Assembly (NCBI RefSeq): GCF_035582795.1
Contig: NC_134368.1
Coordinates: 37,322,501 to 37,386,500, forward strand
Direction: 5' to 3'
DNA: 64,000 nucleotides
From: Mycteria americana
Taxonomy: Eukaryota; Chordata; Aves; Ciconiiformes; Ciconiidae
Shown: positions 50,301 through 63,759 of the stretch, one piece after another
How the letters are laid out: each line of letters begins with the position of its first letter
How positions within the stretch are numbered: the first letter of the stretch is position 1
The notes under the pieces: generated by a model
The model's input: the letters and a program-made list of their open reading frames with translations, nothing else
Database searches by the model: none
Told to the model about the DNA's origin: nothing
Translations under genes and position numbers: made by a program

Positions 50301-53300
50301 TTTGTCTTTCTCTTAGTAGGATATATTACCAGGCTATTCAGAGCAGGTTTCCCAGTGTTCAAGTGTGAGATATAAGGGAATGGTTTTGATGCAGGGTTTT
50401 GCCTGCATGGTTTTGTCTGTGACTAACTATTGCAAAGGTGCAAAAGGATTGGGGCAGTGGTATCAATTGTCTGTGGCAACTGAGGTTCATTGGGCTGGAG
50501 TTCAAATAGCAATTGGAGACTATCTGTGAAGTCTTCTATTTTCTAGCTTTGCAGAGCTGATGGCTGGATTTTAGGTTACGCTTTCAGCAAGTGTTACACT
50601 GAGTGCCACAGACTCAGTGCAGAGCTGCTTTCAGGGGAATGGTTATTTCATTGACAGTTTTGAACTCTTACCCCAAGTATCTTTATGGAGAGTACTGCCT
50701 GGAATCTGCCATAGGGTGTGCATGTGCCTAAGCATTCAAGCAGAAATAAGGAGCTGTTTACCTTTAAGTGTTTTCCGTATGTATCATTTAATGGATTGTC
50801 TCTTCCCCCAGTGGAATTCTCCTGCATTAATACTCCTCACTCTCCTTTTTAATAGCCTTTACTCCTCCTTTGTTTTTTGCCTTTTTTTTTCCCTGGAATA
50901 TAGTAACTTCTTTCATTTACGCTCATCTGAAGTTTCCTTTGCTTCCTCTTAATTCCCTTGGTGCTCATTCCCACATACACTTCCCCCCAAGGTTTGGTAC
51001 CTCTGCATATTACAATCTGTCATTGTCTCTGGTATCTTTGTAGCCAACTTAGATCTTCTCTAAAACATCCAAATGCCATATGCAACCTTGTCAGTGAGGT
51101 AAATGTGAAACGAATAGTTGCAGTGTGTTAGCAAGCTTCTCATAAGGAACTGTTAGGAACGGGTAGAGGAAGGAGAAAAGGAAGAGAAAGGGCAGAAGCA
51201 GGCAGGTAAAACTTTAACTAAGACTACTTCAATAAGCACTGTGAAAGAGAGTAGGAAGACTTTCATTACAAACTTACAGTTCAACAGGTTGCAACCTTGG
51301 TTATTTACTACTGGGAAGAAAACATACCAGCTATCTAGAAAAGCAAGTGTCTAAGATAGTGACTGTGAAAGAAGGGAGATGAAACAATCAGGCCAGGGTG
51401 AAAGAGACCCTATCTTCATGATACAAAAAAATAATTGCATTTAGGTAACTTAAAAATAGACTATCACTTTTGGACCAGTGTTTTCCCAAATTCTTCAGGT
51501 GGATAATGTTGCTTCCAGATACTGTTTCAGTAGCTTGTACCTGCCTTCAGGGAGAAAGGAGCTGCTGGTTTGAATCTGTAGCAGACGCACAGAGCCCATC
51601 ATACTAACTGACACAGAGCTAGGACTGCCTGCATCTGACAATAAATTAATTTCAAACATAGGAAAGGGATAACTGGAAGCCAAAGCACAGAACTTGGAAC
51701 TTATCAAAATGTGAATCTCTTAGCTCTCCATTTACTGCTACTTACAAAACTGGTTAATCCAGAGTTCTCATCTGCATACTCAATTATGAAGTGTGCTCCT
51801 GTTCCATGAGAGTAACTGGATAGTTCTGTGATAGTCACATGCAATGTTAAGCAAGATGGTGTCCACAAATACATTCTTTTTGGGAGACTTACTCCATTTA
51901 TACTCCAGAGTAGTCTGTTGTCACAGAGCAAGGGATAATACTCTCTGCATCAGCTTGCTTTTCTGTATTGAATTGCTCCAGCTTTCACACAAGCAATGCT
52001 CTGAGACCCAGTGTCAGGGAAAGGCAGCTTACAGCATGATGGCACCTGCAAGAATGTCCCACCTCAGGCAGTGATAACCCCTGCACTAGAGCAATACTGT
52101 CCACTCATCAATTCTACTAGCCCAGGCATCATCTACTCTGCAGTTTATATTCAATGTGGAAATTGCCAGCCTTGTAACTAGTCAGCCTTTTACCTTCAAG
52201 TACAGCTACTGCAATTCCAACACTTAAGTTCCCACAGTTTTTTTTCACCCTAGGGCACCAGAAATGACAGGCATTCCAGAATTTTTATCAAAAATCCATG
52301 AGCACACCTTACTTCTACATATGAAGTAGTAAAAGATGCAGCTGAAAAAAAGCTTGAGATTGGCTTAGTCTTGCCCCTCTTCCTAGGTGGATACATAACA
52401 TTTGTTTATATGTAGTTTAACTGAACCACTGAAATGGACACAACTCACTTTCCCTCCTTTGCCTAAGTAGAGAGCCTATACTTCAGTAAGTCCACAACCA
52501 TGCAGCAGCTAAAGTTTAAAAGTGCTGTGTTGAGCATGTTCTGATCTCAGTGGTAATTAATAGCTCAAGTTGTTAATAATGGAAGTATAGTTATTAAAAT
52601 AGCTCAGAGGTATTCCATTCTAGAATACTTTTTCAAGTAAAATAAGCAGCAATGACTTCACTATCAAATGAAGACACACTTACTTCAAGGTTAAGGGTAT
52701 GAATTATCAAAGCAGCTAAGACTATAATGGTAGTTTACCTGTAAGACAACTGGCTGCAGTACCCTCAAGCTGAATCCACTTGGTTTTGCTACTGTAGAAT
52801 TATCAATAACCATTCCACCTACCTAAAGCTCTGTTGAAAAAAAAAAACTTTCAAGAGTCTTAGGCAGTACCAGGCAATCACTAATAGTGTGCTGATAACA
52901 TATCACCTTAAAAGACATGTACTTCTAATGTGTTCAGTGTACTGGAAACAACAGGAAAAGTTCATTAATATATTAATTTATTTCATCATTTCCATTTTAG
53001 TTCAATTGAACAGAGCAGACAACTTTTTGCTTTGTGAAGATACAGGGAGTTTTTGAAACACTGTATTTCCATATTGTACAATGTTTGAAAAATCAGATTG
53101 TGGTTTCAACCATGTGATTATATAATTTGTCAGTGAAGAGGCTGCAGTTAGGAACTCAGCCTGGTGCTTTAGTGTAGTTTGTATTTTCAGACATACTTTT
53201 CACTTAGTATCATATTAAAAAAATACATGATTTTAATTCATGTTATAAATGTCACCACTGTTGGGTAGCTAGAGACATCACTTAGTACAATAGGCATTTC

Positions 53301-53529
53301 TGAAGATCTCATTCTATTAAGAGTTCACAATATTACATTTTAAGCTAGGCATAGACCACCTAAGTCTTGTCTCTAGACAAAATGTATTACCTGAAATTTG
53401 AAGTATAATATATACATAGGTTCCAATACAAATGTTGGAGGAACTTTCATACAAAAATGTAACTGTGATGTAGTAGACAATTTTTAAATTAATGCATCCT
53501 CATCTCAACCAGATATGTTACTCATAAAT
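47336..53529. other. Intergenic region between CFAP97 and SLC25A4 3' ends
   Basis: About 6 kb between convergent genes. From about 47600 to 50600 the DNA is more GC-balanced than its surroundings and looks like an old, unrecognised repeat or decayed sequence into which a solo LTR (48696-49275) inserted. From about 51000 it is AT-rich. The scattered open frames have no family resemblance. Confidence 0.55.
48696..49275 (+). mobile_element. Solo LTR, avian ERVL-like, 580 bp, target duplication CTTAT
   Basis: It begins TGTCCTGGTTTAGCCCCAGA and ends AAACCAGGACA. CTTAT lies on both sides (48691-48695 and 49276-49280). It keeps a TATATA box (49011-49016) followed 8 nt later by an intact CRE, TGACGTCA (49024-49031). 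Its middle third, with CATGCGCGCGAGC and the CCATCTCCAGGAAAGC region, differs completely from the 36.5-kb copy. The two are therefore different subtypes that share their ends. There is no internal retroviral sequence. Confidence 0.93.
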
Positions 53530-53535
53530 TTTATT
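53530..53535 (-). terminator. SLC25A4 polyadenylation signal (candidate)
   Basis: AATAAA on the minus strand, about 100 nt after the SLC25A4 stop codon. It is the first canonical hexamer downstream. More distal signals, such as one near 52977, cannot be excluded. Confidence 0.55.
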
Positions 53536-53633
53536 CTGTTTCCCTAGGAAATATTTTGTTGTCCATTACATCACAATAGCATATTTTTTAAAAAAGTTGA
53601 TTGAGAACAATTGAACTACATTATGATGTTGTT

Positions 53634-53810
<177 letters not shown>

Positions 53811-53977
53811 TCAGAAGGCTTGAAGTTATACAGCAGGTCTGTTTCAACTTCCATATATTTAAAACAACAAGGAATAAGCAACCTGTGGCCAAGAATTTAA
53901 AATTAAGTAATCAATTAATGAAAAGTAATTTTAACTCTCCACATGGAAATCAAAACAAATCAACTCTCAGCCTCTTA

Positions 53978-54385
<408 letters not shown>

Positions 54386-54819
54386 TCAATCAAGCCAACT
54401 CAATCACACCTGCAACTTCTCCTTTCATCCATATTTGACTATTAACAGGTACTACGAGTGAAACAAGTTTATAGGACTGTTGGATTTTGGGATCTAAGCC
54501 CTGTTCATGCTCCCTAGCCAAAAGGTCTCTCCTGTAGAACCCTCCTAGGTTCGTGTCATGAGCTGCAATGAGTAACAAGCTACCATACAAGCCCATCTGT
54601 ACAAGCCTTAAGACAGAGAAAGAAACTGGAAAGTGTCTGAAAACACTGCAAACCCAAGGCTTCTGCTCAGAGCAGCAAGCTGAGGGAGGCAGGAATGCAT
54701 TTGAGAAACACTTGTGCATATTCTACCACCCTGAAGCGGTGCTGAGCCAAGCTCTGCTTGTCCTTGTACTGCCAAGTACCCTAGAGTGCCTTTACTGGAT
54801 GGATCTTCCCTTGCAGTCA

Positions 54820-55524
<705 letters not shown>

Positions 55525-55638
55525 TCACGCCGGCCGGCGCCCGCCGCGCCGGCACCCACCTGTGGCGCAGCCCCACCGGGCTCCCGCCGCCGCCGCCACC
55601 GCCAGCGGGGCGCCCGCCGCCCCCCGGCGCCCCCTCAC

Positions 55639-55749
55639 CTGCAGCAGCAACTTCACCCTCTCGATGGGGGCGACAGCCGTCTTGGAGATGGCGGCAGCCA
55701 CCCCACCGGCCAGAAAGTCCTTGAGGAAGCTGAGCGCTTGGTCACCCAT
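55639..55749 (-). CDS. SLC25A4: ADP/ATP translocase 1, coding exon 1 (main entry)
   Basis: This exon encodes [20 protein letters not shown] followed by [17 protein letters not shown], 37 residues, ending at CAG|GTGAGG. With exons at 54840-55326, 54151-54291 and 53634-53791 the coding sequence is 897 nt, giving 298 residues, exactly the usual ANT1 length. The four-exon layout is the one known for vertebrate ANT genes. The protein is a mitochondrial inner-membrane carrier with six transmembrane helices in three repeats, each with a Px[DE]xx[KR] signature (PIERVK at 28-33, PLDFAR, PFDTVR). It swaps cytosolic ADP for matrix ATP and also contributes to proton leak. SLC25A4 rather than its paralogues is favoured by the [15 protein letters not shown] start and by synteny with CFAP97. 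It faces CFAP97 tail to tail. Confidence 0.97.
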
Positions 55750-55990
55750 GCTGGGAGCCGGTCCGACACCCCCTGCCCGGAGAGAGCCAACGAGCCGCGC
55801 ACCTCCCCACCCGGCCGCCCCCGCGCACCGCCCGCCAAATGGCCCCCAGGCCCCGCGCCGGCCCTCTTATACCCCGCGGCCTCTCGCGATAGGAGGAGGT
55901 GTCCACCCGGGGCACGGACATTGGCTGGGACCCTCCCGAGCCCGCCCCCGCCGGGGGGCGCGGGGCAGCGCCGCCATGTTCCCTTGTGGA
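55750..55990 (-). promoter_or_regulatory. SLC25A4 promoter, CpG island with TATA box
   Basis: GC-rich DNA with GGGCGG-type boxes lies directly upstream of the ATG. A TATAAG box on the minus strand at 55867-55872 sits about 118 nt before the start codon, predicting initiation near 55838-55843 and a 5' UTR of about 90 nt. A partial TCTCGCGA motif lies just upstream near 55883. Mammalian ANT1 is likewise TATA-driven in muscle and heart. That functional link is from the literature, not visible here. Confidence 0.75.
55971..55980 (+). promoter_or_regulatory. YY1-like site
   Basis: CCGCCATGTT matches the core of the YY1 consensus and lies at the outer edge of the SLC25A4 CpG island, where YY1 sites often occur. 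Binding is inferred only from the motif. Confidence 0.4.
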
Positions 55991-57783
55991 GGGAGTGCGA
56001 GGGCTACTGGGCTCGGGACGTTTAAAGGGCAAATTAAAGTTATCTGGTCGCTGCCGTGGAACGCTATGTCAGAGCATGTGCCTGCTGTATTAATAGCTCC
56101 TGGGAGGCACAGGAGGGGACTAAGGAAGCTGGCAGGAGTACCTCAGGCAATGTTAACTGTTTCGTGCAGGCCGGAGGCTGGTGCTGGGGACTGAAGGCTT
56201 GCCTAGAGAGGTCTGGGTGCAGCGACTGGTCAACTTGTTGACTGAAGGCAACTCGAAGAAGCAAGAGCACTTTAAGCCTTGACTTTTTGTGCATGGAGTC
56301 ACACCACAAAGGGTGAGGGGAACATGGATGCTGGGCAGGCGCCCTGGTGTGGATGTGTTGCCCCACAACAAAGTTCACCAGGGATGCATAGTCAGCCTGG
56401 GAGGTGGTGCAGTGGTGCAACGTTCATGAGCACCGGTAGCCAGAAATGGGCTAGACCTCTCCGAGTCAAGGACAAAGAGAGCTGCTTCATGTTCGATGCA
56501 TTGTGTGAACTTGCAGGCATCGAGGTCTTTAAATAGCCCAGCATGCTCCAGGACCTGGCTTTCCCCAAGAGGAGACAATGTGCCTTCCTGCATTGTACCC
56601 TCATTTCAACCCCGCAAGGTCAGACCCTCATAAGAGTCATAGTCAGTCCCCTCTGAAGGAGGGAGGGAGGGGAAGGGACTCCTGGAAGTACATGCCCAGG
56701 CACGCTTAAGTTGCTTGACTCGCAGCAGATGTGAAAGAAGAGTAAAGGCTGTAGTGAAACTCTGCCTTCATTCAGTGTCTTGTTCTTAGGGAAGCGTTCG
56801 AGTCTCAAATGAAGACTACATGGCTTCCTCACTGGTTTCCCTGTTTCTCATCTGTTCTTTCTGGCAGACCGCAATAAGAAAGCAAGAGCTTATGATTCAC
56901 TGTTGAGTGACTTTGTCGTGTAGAATAGTTACATGAAAGCCAGTGCAGCAAGTTGTAGATGCATACCTAGGAGTTTATTTTAAATGCTTTAAGAAGGCAG
57001 TAAGATGTGCCCCTAAGACAATGTTATACTGAGGAATGCATAGGGTAATGGGGTGTGCTTTGATTTGGTAATACGGTATCAATAATGGAAATAGGATTCA
57101 TCTGAATGTAGGTGCTAAAAGATTGGCTGTTCTACGAAGAGACATTCTCTTCAGGACAGCAAATCTCTTCTCAGTGACGTGTTTGTTAGCACGAGTCAGT
57201 GAGACTGTAAATTTGATCTCCCGTCTCTCCTGCCCGCTGCTGCTCTTAGGTCTGTTGAGGTAGAGGTCTCTTCTCATGAACCTCAGCTCTGGGAAGCGGA
57301 CGACAGCTTTAACTTCCAGGAGCACCCTTTGCACCTTGGCCATCCTAAGCAGAGGGAGCCTTTCCCCAGCTTCTAAGAAAGGGGAAGACAGCCCCCCTAA
57401 AGAGACCTTTTCCCTGAGCAAGGACCGAAAGCAGGTGCAAGCAGGAAGCGTAGGGGATCCCTAGAATTAGACTGTGAGTTGAGGGGAGTATTGTTTAACG
57501 TATGTAGCTGCCTGGTACCCTTGACCTTTCCTTTTTCTTCCTCATACTTCACTCACCAGGTCTGGTGTCTCCTCTTTTCACAGGAAAGTAAATACCCCTT
57601 TTAACGTCTCAGGGCTTCTGCTGCTGGTTTCATACAGACCCGTGGGATGGTGGTGCTCACAGTTGCTGTCCGACTGTCCAGACTGATAAGGTCTCCTCAG
57701 TGTGCGCACTCAGGTGTCAGCCAGTGCCCCACTGACTGGTGTATGGTGAGTGAGAGGTGGGAGAGTGGCAGTGGGATGCTACT

Positions 57784-57821
57784 GGGGAGGGAGGGGAGTG
57801 GGGAGCTTGTGGGGGGGGGTG
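57784..57821 (+). other. G-quadruplex-forming G-run cluster
   Basis: GGGGAGGGAGGGGAGTGGGG (57784-57803) has four G-runs with loops of 1-3 nt, followed by a further run of nine or more G. It fits the G3+N1-7 quadruplex pattern on the plus strand. Confidence 0.8.
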
Positions 57822-59283
57822 TAGCCTGAAAGGGTCTTTTGCCTGCCCCTCCCCCACCATCTTTGTTTTACCTCATTTAAATTGCCTTCTTTTAAAAAGA
57901 CATTTTAATAAAGTCTTTATCATAAGAATTTCAGTTAGTTTTTGAAGTTATTGTTGTGCATCATCTTCCTACTCCACAGAGGCTCTTTGGTTTAATAGAT
58001 ATTTCTGTAGCACTAATACTACTTACCCGTGACTGCCAGTATTTAAAGAAAGCAGTGCATAGAAAGCAAATAGCCACTTTTTCTGATTCTGCTCTCCCTT
58101 TCCTGAGCCCAGATGTCTATTTTCAGGAGATACTCGGCTTCCAGTTTTAACAAAAGCAGGGCTGGACCAGGACATCTGTCTGCTACTCTGAGTGTTATTC
58201 TTCATTTGTTTGATTTTTGCTCCAAATGCCTGTTTTGGATCTTTCCTATGTAAGACAATGAGGCTTTTTATGTTACTTACTGTAGGAGTTCAAATGTATC
58301 CTGTAAGGAACTTACTGCTAACTCCAGCAATACCACCAAATTTGAGGGTAAGCTTTTCCACTAGCTGGAAATGCCATTAAAAAAAAGTGAGAGGAACTTT
58401 GGCTTTTCATACAGTTAGTTGGTGTTTAGTGTTCTATATTCAGAATAGTTACTGTTACTTTCATGGAGAAATGGTTAAAACAGTTTTGAAAATGCAAGCT
58501 TTCCTTTCTGAATTATTGAAAGCCAGCTGTTAAGCCTCATCTTCCTTAGAAGTTTGCAGCTTGGGAAGGATTAGCTGGCTTTCTAGGCTGAGTTTGTGGG
58601 TGCTCTGGTGCTCTGTACTGCTGACATAGCATAAAGACACTGGAATTTGTTCCTAAAAATTCTGAGCTAAAAATGATAACCTAGATCTATATTTTCAAAA
58701 GAGATTAGTGACTGACTGCATTGTGCTTTGATGTGTGAATAGCCAGCGTGAAACACTACAGGAGATCAACTTTTACAAAGTATTGTATACCCTTGTTTAT
58801 TTGCATTTGCAAGGCACTGGGAACTCTAGTGTTGAGGCAAGGCCAGACACAAAAGTCAGCAGTCTGAGTCTGACAGCAGACACAAGGGGGAGCACAAGGA
58901 ATCAGTCAGGCCATCCTGACCCGCAGCATAGACTATGATGCCAAGAAGAAATATGTTTGGGATTTTTTTTTTCAGGAAAGATTTGTAGGGTTGTAGTAAA
59001 TTTTCCTTGTATAAGATTGGTTTATGTTTGTGGTCAGTTCCTCCCTGAGTAAGAGGAAAAGCATGGAAGAAGGCAAAAAAGTGACAGTTTGAAAGTGTAA
59101 GCAATAAATAATGAAGACTAATTTCATGGTCTGATTGATCTGGCTGTAGACATGAACCAACATTTTCGCACTAGGCCGTGCAGGGCTGTAATAATAAACA
59201 AGGGTTGCTCATACTTGATGTGATGGAGAACCATCAGTCAGTGGAAAGACACAAAGATATGGTAAAGATGGTGGGTTAAGTCT

Positions 59284-59457
59284 TGTCGTGGTTTAACTCC
59301 AGCTAGCAGCTAAGCAGCACACAGCCGCACACTCACTCCCATATACATCTGTCACCTAGTACATCTTTGTATTATCAACACTGTTTGCAGCACAAATCCA
59401 AAACATAGCCCCATACTAGCTGATATAAAGAAAATTATCCCAGCCAAAACCAGCACA
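59284..59457 (+). mobile_element. Internally deleted solo LTR, 174 bp, target duplication AGTCT
   Basis: It begins TGTCGTGGTTTAACTCCAGC and ends AAACCAGCACA. AGTCT flanks both ends (59279-59283 and 59458-59462). Only about the first 57 and last 110 bases of the LTR remain. The central 400 or so bases present in the 36.5-kb copy are gone, with a junction near 59341-59352. It belongs to the 36.5-kb subtype by its ends. Confidence 0.9.
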
Positions 59458-59699
59458 AGTCTATGCACCGTGGTCTACATGTGTAATAGGATTGTAAGAC
59501 AGCATTTTTCAGACCAGAAAAAAAGAAATGTTGTAACTAAAGTGATGAGACCTTGGATCAAAGCATTATCGGTGTGAAAGGATAGAAAGAAACACATTAC
59601 AGCCTTAATATGTATGAATGGATCAGCAGGATTTGCAACTGATATGTGAGACTCTAGGAGGACATCCAAGTCAGGGATGGATACCCAATGATAGGCTTA

Positions 59700-61800
59700 G
59701 AGAGTGATTCATAGTGATGAGCAAAGCAAGCAGCAGGAAGGATGGAGAACTGGGGAAAGACTAAAATCTCTTGGTTTTATCCATACTGAGGACATGCTTC
59801 ATGGACTGCTCAGGTTTTTAGCTAGAGTTTAGAGAAGACAACGTTGATACAGAAAAGTTGAATCTGAATTACCACAGTAGGAATAATAGCTATATTTGTG
59901 CTCGTGGGGAAGGTAAGAGTGAAAAATGTACAAGGAAAGGAGGCATGAAACAATAGCAGATGTCCAAGCACACAGAGGAAGCAGCAGATGCAGCTATTTA
60001 TCTTAAAATAGCAATTTTACAAGTAGGAGGAGAGTAAGAGAGCCCAAAGAGGCTAAATGGGGATGAGAGTTGAGGAGAAATAACAAGGTTATTTGATAAT
60101 CAAGAAGAATGAAGGAGTGTGGATTCTGAGTTTTGTCTTGGGCAGATATTAGTGAGGGCAATTTTAGCTGGGTATTGGTGTTATCTGGCTTAGGGAGGAG
60201 CCTACATTGAGCTGGAGAGGAGGAAAACTGGACAGTAAGTGTCAGCAGCACATTGAGGAGAGAAATGTTAGTGCTGGAAATAGCAGCGTGAGTCCACATG
60301 GGATATGTTTGTTTATTAGACTGTGTGTGTAATGTGAGGATAAGGAGTTGGAGGAGGGTCAAATTTCAGAAGAAAAGTGAGGAAGTGGATGAAAGTGGAT
60401 ATGAAAAAGATCAGAAGTTATGTTTTTACAGGACAAAGATGGGGTGTAAAAGTAGGAAAGAAAAAAATACCCAATATGTGACACAAGGAGTAGAGACTTG
60501 TGGGAAATGGGCAGTATCATATTAATACTTCTTTTAGCAAGGATTTGTGTAGAACATGTTCAGAAAGAGAGCATTTGAGAAGTGCATTAAAAGTGGTGAA
60601 AGGCAGCTAGGTCTTCAGTTAAGTTGGAAAAGTAGGAGCAAAGATGAGGAGGATGGCACAACTGGAAGGGGAGACAATTAAATGGTTGTGGATGAAGTAA
60701 ACCTGATCACAGGCCAACCAGGAAATTGAAGCTGAAGGCAGACTGAGGTTTATGTTTGGCAACCAGGCTTCATAACTCGTGAGATAGGAGTGGAGAGTAA
60801 GAAACAGAGAGAATCTGCAATCAGTGGAGAGTAAGAAACAGAGAGAATCTGCAATCAAATCTGTGCTTGAGAGCAAAGATGAGACAGGAAGAAGAGGGCA
60901 GAGATTAGATGGGATTTTATCAGTCTGATGAGATGAAAATCATGGAAAGAGCAAATGACAGGACATGAGGAAGGACATGGCAGGCGAGGGAGCAGGTCAG
61001 AGAGGAAGGATGGGACAACAGAGATCAGGGACACAGCAATGGTCGCTGCGGAGCACATCAAAGGAATGGCCCTTCCAGGGAGTGGGACACTGAGGGCTGC
61101 AGGTGAAATGAACAGACCAGTGCAAGGAGACATATGGGTGTCTGCTATAGGGTGTCAGCAAGGACATCAGCACGGAGCTTGAAGCTTCATGAGGATGAGT
61201 GTGGGAAACTGTGAGGAAAGGAAGAGAGTTGGTTGAAGTTGCTGAGGAAGGCTGATGAGGAGGAGCTGGCTGGCTGGCTGACAATTCTTCAGAGAGGGAA
61301 AGAGCCAAGATACTGCTCAAAAGCAGATAAAAAGTGACAGGGATGGTGAGGGCAGCCCCAGTGTGAGAGTAAGGGGTGGGATGGGATGAGGAATGGAGGT
61401 CTCTGTAAGAGACTGAAGCTGCAGAGGGAAAGTCAGACAAGGGGATCGAGGATGTGCAGACACTGAGATGTAATAGGCCTGTAGGAAATATTTGAAGTGT
61501 ATCTTCCAGCGGCAGCAAGTGAAGAGAAGGAAGGGGAGTGGAATGGGCAGAAGGACAGAACGGGAATGCAAGAAGGAATGAGTGAGCAATGGTAAAGTCT
61601 TGAGAGAGTGGGGATGGAGAGGTGGAGGTGTGGCAAATGTCACTAAGGGCAAAAAGGAGGCAGAGTAAGAGGTAGAGCTCAGATTTGTGCCTCAGGAAGG
61701 TTGTTTAAGAAACAAGAAGGAACCGCTGAAGGAATAAAAAGGGAGAGAGAATATTAGAGTAAGCTGCAGGAAGAGGGCAGGGTGAGAGACGTGGAGGAGT
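59700..61800. other. Long purine-rich (plus strand) block
   Basis: About 2 kb in which the plus strand is strongly A/G-rich (GGAAGG, AGAGAGG, GAGGAGG motifs), most so from about 60850 to 61750. The minus strand is correspondingly C/T-rich and stays open in several frames because stop codons are depleted. No gene or known repeat is recognised. Confidence 0.65.
60789..60856. repeat. Perfect tandem duplication, 2 x 34 bp
   Basis: The unit begins AGTGGAGAGTAAGAAACAG and ends CTGCAATC. Both copies (60789-60822 and 60823-60856) are identical, so the event is recent. Confidence 0.95.
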
Positions 61801-62651
61801 AGCCCACAAGCAGGGTTAACCAGGTTAGACGAGGTCTCTCTAGTCTCTGTTGGCTGATTTCTTCTTCATGCAGGTGTGTGGCCAGGCATGTTTTACTTTG
61901 GACATTCCCTTTTGACTGAACTAGTAATGAGAGTATATGTGTTGACTAAATGACTTCTGCCGTGTTAAGGATTACCCTGGTGAAAACAACTAACCCAAGG
62001 TTAATAAATCTTTTCAATTTTCAATGCTTCATTGACTTCACTAGTGGCTGCTTTGAGGTAGTGGAGAAGGCAAAGGTCACTGCGAAGAGCATGGCATGGG
62101 GACCGAGGAAGAAAGGAAACAAGTCAAGTGCTAACCCTGCAGGATTTGGTTCCTCATCAGAGGTTTATTTCACACAGTTTTCAGAACCTTACTTTCTTGT
62201 TTAATTCTGTTGCAATATCAGGTATGACAAAACTGCTTTGAGTCCAATAGTCAAGCGCTGATTCCTGCTACACTAGTTGTCTGAAGAGTTGAAATCACAG
62301 TCTTTACTCTGAAATTAATGTCACTTCTCGATAGGACCGTGTAGTAAATACTTGATATGCTGTAGACAGAGAGAATAAAAATATTGCTAAGATTTAGAAC
62401 TTAAGTAATTTTTCCTCATAGGGCTCAACATACCTTGAGAAAAGGAGATGTGCATTAAAGTGGATAACTAATGGATGCTACGGGCTGTCATGAACATTTA
62501 CAGTACTCTAGAACATCTGTTCATCGTTTGATAATTAATGCATTCTTGCCATAAACATAACAGTACACATTACAGATTATGGTAAACTCATTAATCAGAG
62601 TCATTGTGGACAGTTTTCAAGCCATGGATGTAAGCAAATTAATGACCTGTT

Positions 62652-62685
62652 AGACTCCATAATAGTTGAGACTCCATAATAGTTG
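62652..62685. repeat. Perfect tandem duplication, 2 x 17 bp
   Basis: AGACTCCATAATAGTTG is repeated twice without change. Confidence 0.95.
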
Positions 62686-63005
62686 ATTTACTACTTATTA
62701 ATTCTTTTTTGGTAAATACATTTTTTATATCAAATTTATCTCATTATCCTCAGACTATATTTTGGAGGAAAAGGCAAAGAAAAGTGAAGTGACTTGCTCA
62801 AGGTCATTCTGTCAGCATGTGGCAGAGCGAGGCATGATGCAGGTTTCCCAGTTTTGCCAGATCTCTCTCGTACATGTATGAATTTTTTAATTTCTTTCCT
62901 CTGAGCCAGAAGCAGAGAGTTTTATCAGCAGCAGGATCAGTTTGCTGTCCTACTCTGGAACATGGCTTAGAGCTGAAGTGGATGAAGTAGGAATCTGCTG
63001 TTTAA

Positions 63006-63029
63006 GTATGTAAGTAGGTATGTAAGTAG
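63006..63029. repeat. Tandem repeat (GTATGTAAGTAG)2
   Basis: Two identical 12-bp units followed by a partial GTAGATG copy. Confidence 0.85.
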
Positions 63030-63759
63030 GTAGATGGGGTAATGTACATCCTGAAATCTGGGTTTGTATTTGGATAACCACTGTAAAAAGTGTAACTTTG
63101 GTAGCATCCATTGCTTTATAAGTTCTGTTCCCTGTCTGGTTTGATGTGTCATGGTTTGTGATCTCTCAAACATAAAAGGTTAGCTGGCATAAATTTGTAC
63201 AATTCAGATACCTAGTAACATTCTGTTACAGGTATTAGTGCACTACTGCATAGTGTTACACACACTACTTCATTGTTATTACAAAATTAATTTATCCACA
63301 CTGAACCGTGCCCTCATGCAATCATTATTGCTGGACAAGGCCTGCTGAAGACAATAGAAAAGGGTCTGGAAAGGAACTAAGTAAGGGTGTCAGAGTTGGG
63401 CTAATAGTTGATAGGTTTTCTCAAAATTGTAAGCTGGCAACATAAGCTATGGCAATAATATAAAAAGTCAAGATCATATTTATTCCAATAACACCAGTAA
63501 AGCTTATTCAGAACAAGCATAAAGCAGAATTTGAAAGCCTATGTTGCAGCTGAAAGGAATATTGTGCTTTTTCTTTTGATGTAGATCTCTGCAGAAAATA
63601 ATTTCTTTAGTCATTCCCAAACATGCATCATTACATGGTGGAGAGTATATCACTTCTTGGATTCAGTGATTTTCAGTTTTTGTGCTTCCAGGAAAAAATA
63701 CATGCTGAGAGGATCTCTGATGTTTCTTTTATTTATTTAATTTTTTATTTTTATTTTAG

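Larger units (their letters stand above)
55991..63759. other. Intergenic region upstream of SLC25A4
   Basis: About 7.8 kb with no confirmed gene. It contains a small basic open frame (57098-57343, minus) of uncertain status, a G-run cluster (57784-57821), a deleted solo LTR (59284-59457), a purine-rich block (about 59700-61800) with a perfect 34-bp duplication, and small tandem repeats at 62652-62685 and 63006-63029. Confidence 0.6.

Noticed and set aside
60997-61518. 173-residue minus-strand open frame
   Set aside because: It is explained by the purine/pyrimidine skew, is Ser/Pro/Leu-rich and low in complexity, and has no domain.
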